Shown here: positions 58,080 to 64,000 of the stretch, piece by piece | Position numbering within the stretch: the stretch's first letter is position 1 | How the letters are laid out: the number at the start of each line of letters is the position of its first letter | Source: Luidia sarsii | Taxonomy: Eukaryota > Echinodermata > Asteroidea > Paxillosida > Luidiidae | Reading direction: 5' to 3' | Length of the DNA stretch: 64,000 nucleotides | Assembly: GCA_949987565.1 (NCBI GenBank) | Contig: OX465110.1 | Coordinates: 8,858,018 to 8,922,017, forward strand | Notes under the pieces: model-generated | Databases searched by the model: none | What the model was told of the DNA's origin: nothing | What the model saw: the letters and a program-made list of their open reading frames with translations, nothing else | Position numbers and translations under genes: made by a program

Positions 58080-59260
58080 CTGCGATTCTATTGACACGCG
58101 CACATGGGGCTCGCGATTATGCCCAGCACGCTTCGGTGGCGAGTGACGGGTCCAGTCTCCCAACCCGTGCTCAATTTGCTAGCCCCCCCCCCCACCACCC
58201 CATACCGTAGGAAAATGACGTAAAAGGCCTGCTTGCATGATATGTATGCGTCCCTCGGCCGGCGAGCACAATCCTGTCACGGGGTGCGAATCCGTCACGC
58301 CGCCCGCAACCCCCCCCCCTCCTGCGCCGCACCTCCCAATCTACCTCTATCCCCACCCCATCCCCACCCCACCCCACCCCACCGCAGTTGACAAAGTACC
58401 TCTAAGCTGTCCGCAAACACACGACAAAAGCGCGGGCCCCAGCCCCGCGACCGAAGTTGTCCTAATCTACGGCCCAGCCGTCTGCGTGTGTCACGCGGGT
58501 TCGGGTGACACTCCCTCGGATGTCAGTCACCCTGCCCAAGCGACTGTATACAAGGCGAGAGCGAACGAAGGCAGGGAGCGATGGGGAAGGGGAGTGTAGG
58601 TTGAGGATGGTCGCTAGTAACCTTTTTGTTCCATTCTACTCTCGTCAGATCGGAAAAACCTCGCCCGGACGCATGGGCTGTTTTTTTTTTTTTTTTAGTT
58701 TTTTTTTTGGAGAAGAGAAGGAAAAAATGAATCCTGACCGGCCTTAGAACGTACACACAGCTTATATGCCAACCCTCAGAACCGCACAAGACCTGTGAAA
58801 ACATCGACTTTCTCCTTCTGGTCCCTACAATGTCCACCCTTTAACATCGTTGAGCCGTTACTCCATCCTCGCTAAATACTCACATCCTCTCCTTTCAACT
58901 AAAAAGATTTCGATTCCATGTCGTTTTGGTCTTTTTGACTTTCGGTTTTTTTTTATGACAACCTCCGTTCGTCGACCTTCCTAGGGGGTTTTACATTGCC
59001 TCCCTCCTCCTCGTTACAATGAGCAATCTCCCTCCCCATCAGGTCCGCCATCCTCCCATTCAGACATCTTTGTTGACAGGGCAGCGTTTTACCACATTTC
59101 CTCTCCGATTGTTTGGGAGGAGGAGAGTAAAATCCCACCGAAGGTCGTCCCCCCGTCCTCCTCGCGTCCCGCATTTAGCCATCCCACATGCACAACACCA
59201 ACTCGCTAGGGACTCCTCCCGTTATGGACTTGGGCAAAACATCAGCTTGCATCGAGAAGG
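58080..59260. other. intergenic DNA, nothing recognised
   Basis: It includes poly-C and CCCCACCCCA patches (58180, 58315-58380) and a T-rich run near 58680-58710. No gene recognised. Confidence 0.5.
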
Positions 59261-59264
59261 CCAA

Positions 59265-59770
59265 CGCGAGAGCGAGAGAAAGAGAGAGAGATAGGTGGAG
59301 ACAGATAATACAGAGAGAGTGGGATCAGGAGAGGGAGAGTGAGAGGGAGAAGGAGAGAGAGAGGGGGAGGGAGAGGGAGGGAGAGAGAGCGGCAGAGGCA
59401 GAGGGAGAGTGAGAGAGAGAGGGAGGTAAGGGGCAGTTGGAGAGCGAGAGGGAGAGGGAGAGGGAGAGGGAGAGGGAGAGGGAGAGGGAGAGGGAGAGGG
59501 AGAGGGAGAGGGAGAGGGAGAGGGAGAGGGAGAGGGAGAGGGAGAGGGAGAGGGAGAGGGAGAGGGAGAGGGAGAGTGAGAGGGAGAGGGAGAGGGAGAG
59601 GGAGAGGGAGAGAGAGGGGGGAGGGGAGGGGTAGTTGGAGAGGGAGGGGGGAGGGAGAGGGAGAGAGGACAGGAAGAAGGAGGGGAGTCAGAGGTGGAGG
59701 GGAAGGAAGAGAGAGGGGAGTGAGAGTGAGAGGGAAAAGAGAGAGAAAGAGAGAGGGGACGGGGGCGGGC
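59265..59770. repeat. polypurine array with (AGGGAG)n hexamer core
   Basis: The centre (about 59445-59610) is an almost perfect AGGGAG hexamer array of roughly 27 units with one GAGTGAG interruption. GA and GGGGAG variants flank it on both sides. The G triplets give quadruplex potential on the + strand. The Arg/Gly-rich and Ser/Pro-rich frames through it are repeat-derived. Confidence 0.95.
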
Positions 59771-59807
59771 GGAGAGTTTCGCAGACATGAAAGAGAGAAA
59801 GGGCAGA

Positions 59808-59831
59808 CAAACAGACAGACAGACAGACAGG

Positions 59832-59862
<31 letters not shown>

Positions 59863-59888
59863 ATAGACAGACAGACAGATATACATAC
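59808..59888. repeat. ACAG tetranucleotide microsatellite
   Basis: About 17 ACAG units with ACAA, GCAA and ATAG variants, ending in ATATACATACAG. Confidence 0.95.
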
Positions 59889-60182
59889 AGATAGTGGGAG
59901 AGGAGGGAAGGAGGAGGGGCAGGAGGAAGAAGGGGAGGAGAGGGCTAAGAGCCAGACACAGAAGAAAAAAACCTCTACCGTGCGTTCTCGACAGGCCGCT
60001 GCCGTTGCCTGGCCGCATCAGACGGCCACTTTTCTACCAGTATTATTGGCATCTTCCTGAACTTTGTCCGCTCCGAGAATAAATCATCAAGAGTGAGTGG
60101 AAATCCCTCCAGGGGAATTCTTTTTCTTCCCCGGATGGAAATGTCTCCAGCCCAGACAGCTGCTCGTTATCATATACTGTAG

Positions 60183-60490
60183 TGGAAAGGAGAGAGTCAG
60201 AGAGTGAGAGAGTGTGTGTGTGTGAGGGAGAGAGAAAGATAGAGAGAGACAGGGAGAGGGAGACAGAGAGAGAGAGTGTTTGAGGGAGAGACAGAGATAG
60301 AGAGACAGAGAGACAGAGAGAGACAGAGAGAGACAGACAGAGAGACAGAGAGAGACAGAGAGAGAGAGGGAGAGAGAGGTGGAGAGAGAGAGGTGGGGAG
60401 AGAGAGGTGGAGAGGGAAATAGAAAAAGAGAGGTGGAGAGAGGGGAAAGGGGGATGGAGAGAGAGAGGGGGAGGGGGAAGGGGGGAAATG
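60183..60490. repeat. GA array with GACAGAGA units
   Basis: A short GTGTGTGTG stretch, then GAGAGACAGAGAG repeats, then GGTGGAGAGAG units. Purine-rich on the + strand. Confidence 0.9.
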
Positions 60491-60499
60491 AGAAAAAGC

Positions 60500-63400
60500 A
60501 AAAAAAAAATAGCCCAAGCAAACAGGCGTGGTGTACAGCACGATTACGGTACGCTACGCTAAGCGCATTGTGTGCATGCGGGCGGGCAAATCCCTACCAA
60601 GGAAAAAAAATCTTTGGCCGAGGACGAAATCGAAGTGTTATTCTTCCTCTCTTCCCCTATTTTCATAAACTCGGCGTCACAACAGGCCACTAAGTTTACC
60701 CTTTCAGAGTAAATTTCAATTTTGTTTTACCCCTTTCTTCCCGTTTCTACCCACCAGGTATCCCATTTCGGACCCGTCTGGTCCCCGGTGAGGTACGACC
60801 AACGTCCCTTCTTTATACTGCACTAAAAAAAGGGGGAGGTTGGAGGGAGAGAGGGAGAGAGGGAGAGAGGTGGGGGACGAACGAACGTCAAACATATTTT
60901 GCAGTTGGTGTAAGCATTACTTGTTCAACTACTGCTATACTGAGTGCAGTGGTGTTTTATGGGGTTTTTTTCCAGTCGTATATTTCACCGGGGGCAGAGC
61001 GGGTTGGCGCACCTGTGACACTGCCGATGCCGTCCCGCGTCTGCTGTCGGCGGAGGCCTGGGTCGAGTTCTGAGCGATCGCAGCGGGGTCCCAAAGGTGA
61101 GTTCCGTTCGTTCCAGGCTCGCCTCCCCCTCCCCCTCAAACCCCACTATCCAACCGGCAGCAGCCACAGCCCCACTGGTACCCCTACGGCCTCGTCCCTG
61201 GCACCCCATCCACGTCCCAACGACAGGTAAACGGTGAAGCCGTCAGCAAGCAGTATAGCATCCACTGCTACCCCCAAAACACAAAAATAACACACGAAAA
61301 GCGCAGTCAGACACGACGAGGTGTGGACTCCATCGTGGTTACTGACTGTTTAGACCCTTCCGCTGTTCTGAAGATATAACCGCGTCCCACCAAACCCCTT
61401 CCTCCCCTTGCCCCTCCAAAAAAAACGCGTGTGAAAACAAAGAATACTTTGAACAATATTTGTTTCGGAGGCGCATGATGTGTCGTCAGAATCACCAACT
61501 CGGTTGTACCATTACCGTCATGGTTGCACCGTTACCGCGTAGCTAGACTCAAGAGGGGATCGAACTGGGATTGTGTGATGAAAGGGGGAAGGGAGACGAC
61601 GATACTCCCCGCTGCTCGGCTCCTTTTGTGACTCCTTCCTGAACGGAGTTCAGATCGCGGGCCCGAATCGGGTCAGCCGGCTTCACAGCCAAGCGATACC
61701 GTTGCCGTTTCCTCCCTCCATATTTACAGGATCAATACCAGGGCTCGATTTCACCACACTTACGATCAATCGCAAGACGATGTGCGATGCACAGACACCA
61801 TACAGCCTAACACAAACTACGATGGGTTACGACTTCCGACGCATCGCAGGGCTTTGTGAAATCCACGCTGGACACCCCTTCTCTCTCTCTTTACCTTGCA
61901 GCACCTATGGTTCCCATGAAATATCATGCAGGCGCCCTACAATTAAATTGTTTGTATAATATTCGTCATTTTTGTCCATGCAGTTTTCTAAAGCGGTGAT
62001 GATACGTCCCACTGTGCGCTACATATAGGTTGCTCCATTCTATCCAATTTGGATAGGCCTATCATTTTTTAAAGTCATTGAAAGCAATATATTTAAAAAA
62101 ATTCAAATTATGCATTTCAGATCAATTTCTCTTGTTTTTGCATTAGCCATCACTCCCCACTTTCCCCTCTCATAATATTACCATAGCAACCATTGGGAGA
62201 CAAAAAACATGCATGTTTGGGTTGTGTCTATGCGAGTGATTCATCTAGCATAATCTGGCAAATAGATCAAGGCTAGTCCAGTATAACGGCCATGATCCCT
62301 CCACCATAGCAAGATATTTTTCCAGCAGTTTTGGGTACCAGGACTGTTTGGGGTTTGAGTGGATATGTTTTTTGCTCTCGGCACGATTCTTACTTAATTC
62401 GCTTTTCTAGATTGCTATACAGACATTGTATTCTTGAAAACGGCAACAGAGCACCGACTAACCTTGCTTGTATTGGCCTGCTTGCCGTATTAGGGAATCT
62501 ATACGAGTGTGTGTGTGTGTGGGTGTGTGCATGGTTGGCAATTTCCATCAACCCGACCGACTTGATACGAGTAATTTTGTATACCCCTGCCTCCCCTTGC
62601 TCTTCAACCAGCGTGCGGCCTGCCCGGGTTCGCGAGGCGCGGCTCGCCGAGGGAAGGCGGTGCGCGCACGCCGCGCGGTCCGGGCCGGGTATAGGCGGGT
62701 AGGCGGGCGAGCGGGCGGGCCGGCGTGCGTGGGGGCGGCTCGCAGGGGGGAGAGCATTACTTCTGGCCGACTGAGCCCGTAGCTCGCCAACCGTCAATTA
62801 GCCCGACTAGGCCCGCGCACCTTGACCAGGTGGGCTGGACGCTGCGCTCAGCTCTCGTGCAGTCCGCACTGGGAATCTAATGAAATCTCCAGTCTGTGAA
62901 TAAGAAAGAGGGAGAGATGAGGTGGAGGGAGGGGGGAGTGTTTGTCATCAACGGAGCACTACAAAACGGAGTCGCATTTGGGATTTTCTCTCTCTCTCTC
63001 GTTCAATGGAGGCATACGAGCATAACAAAGCACCAGAAATGCGCTATTTATTCGCCGGAGAGGGAATACTATCATTTTATCAGGACGACCTTCTACGACG
63101 TATAGGCAGCGATCGTTTTTTTTCTTTTCTTTTTTACTCCATCAAATTAATCTGCAGGCCCAAACCGCCTTCACCAAAACGAAACAAAAGAAGACGAATA
63201 CCATTGAAAATAGATGATAATAATGATAAAAATCCGCCCTCGGTTTGGGTCTTGTGTGTCGCCATTGCAAGCGGAGTTAATGACTTCATTCCTCTTGCGA
63301 TAAATCCAGTATAATGGTACCTCTCAACATAAGTGACTGTTCATAGAATACAACCTTTATGGAAAAAAACCCACCAATTTCACCCAGCATGGAGCTCCAT

Positions 63401-64000
63401 AAGTCACCATAAGACCAGCCCTTTTTTAAGGAGATTCCATTGACTCTAAAATTGTATGCAGACTCGATTTTTTTCCTGTCTTGCCACCCGTTGTTTTTCT
63501 TGCTGTCCTCCGTATCAATTTGATATAGGGCTTCGAACATTACACATGTCGTAAATAGGTTATCGATGGTCATACAATACGCCTTGCCTTGCAGCCGTTT
63601 GGCGGTGCCAATTGCATTAATGGTATCGCTTAGCTGGGGAGCAAGTGTAATTAGGAATTGCCGAAATGCACGCTTGAATTACAAACCAAAAGGTATATAC
63701 AAATACACGCGCAGTGCAGTGTAGTGGGGGGTTTTGTACGTCAAATAGTGGGGTTTTTTCGTGGCACACCTGACGGATGGACTCTGCTGACCCTGTTTTG
63801 TGTCCATGAGAGCCATGCAGTATTTAAAAGCTATTCGTATTTCATGGGCTTTAAAATAATGGTCCTCTGGATTGTACAAAACAAAATCCCGGTCATTGCA
63901 CCGGGCTTGATGGGGTCAGTAAGGGGTCAGTGTTAATTGTCATGACACACAACCCGGATGTAGGTCAGTAGATCAAGGTCATCCAAATGCTGAAAACACA
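60500..64000. other. intergenic DNA to the window end, no gene recognised
   Basis: 60500-61900 is mixed composition with a short GA tract (60840-60872). 61900-62400 is AT-rich. 62507-62530 is a GT tract. 62600-62760 is a GC- and CpG-rich patch. 62900-64000 is AT-rich. Open frames up to about 135 codons occur but none has a domain I recognise. Confidence 0.5.

Noticed and set aside
61530..61570. Possible second tRNA-like B box on the minus strand (AGTTCGATCCC)
   Set aside because: No matching A box or tRNA arms at suitable distance.
63286..63573. 95-codon reverse frame with balanced composition
   Set aside because: No recognisable domain, splice context or second species evidence. Open frames of this length occur by chance across 64 kb.

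Overview
This is a stretch of animal nuclear DNA, very probably from a marine invertebrate. It holds one gene that can be named with confidence: a complete, intronless FoxC forkhead transcription factor on the + strand near the left edge (CDS about 732-2282). The forkhead domain, the FoxC-specific motifs after it and the C-terminal DCSKY are all present. The forkhead differs from the vertebrate FOXC1/FOXC2 sequence as I know it at several positions (for example AIMNAPEKR and SYLRRRKRF), so an invertebrate source is favoured. The species cannot be fixed from the sequence; an echinoderm- or hemichordate-like animal is only a guess.

The other ~61 kb is non-coding or not demonstrably coding. From 2.3 to about 6.6 kb the DNA is AT-rich and nearly free of simple repeats, and probably contains the FoxC 3' UTR and flanking regulatory DNA. 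From about 7 to 52 kb the sequence is dominated by polypurine/polypyrimidine (GA/CT) tracts that flip strand many times, plus homopolymer G/C runs and several large arrays: a GGTGAACGAGAGAGA-type minisatellite (13.8-14.5 kb), a CCTGCCTCC array (18.9-19.3 kb), a 2.3-kb 21-bp minisatellite (20.6-22.9 kb), a 51-bp tandem repeat (33.75-34.2 kb) and a GAGGAT/GAGGAG array (45.7-46.6 kb). A 200-base N gap lies at 39839-40038. From 53 to 57.6 kb there is an AT-rich, tract-free island with old mobile DNA: a decayed LINE reverse transcriptase, a MITE-like inverted-repeat element and other dispersed sequences. GA tracts return from 57.7 to 60.5 kb, and the last 3.5 kb holds nothing I recognise.

The most interesting unexplained items are these. 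(1) The 21-bp array keeps three reading frames open for about 2.4-2.7 kb. After a single-base slip, its Gly/Asp/Ser/His frame runs into an Asp/Ser-rich tail with a stop codon overlapping an AATAAA; a splice-acceptor-like site precedes the array. (2) A dispersed family of about 110 bp, in three copies, carries a core resembling the hammerhead-ribozyme regions of Penelope-like elements; one copy forms an inverted pair, and a separate closer match lies at 57.06 kb. (3) FoxC stands alone: no FoxF, FoxL1 or FoxQ1 forkhead is visible in this window.
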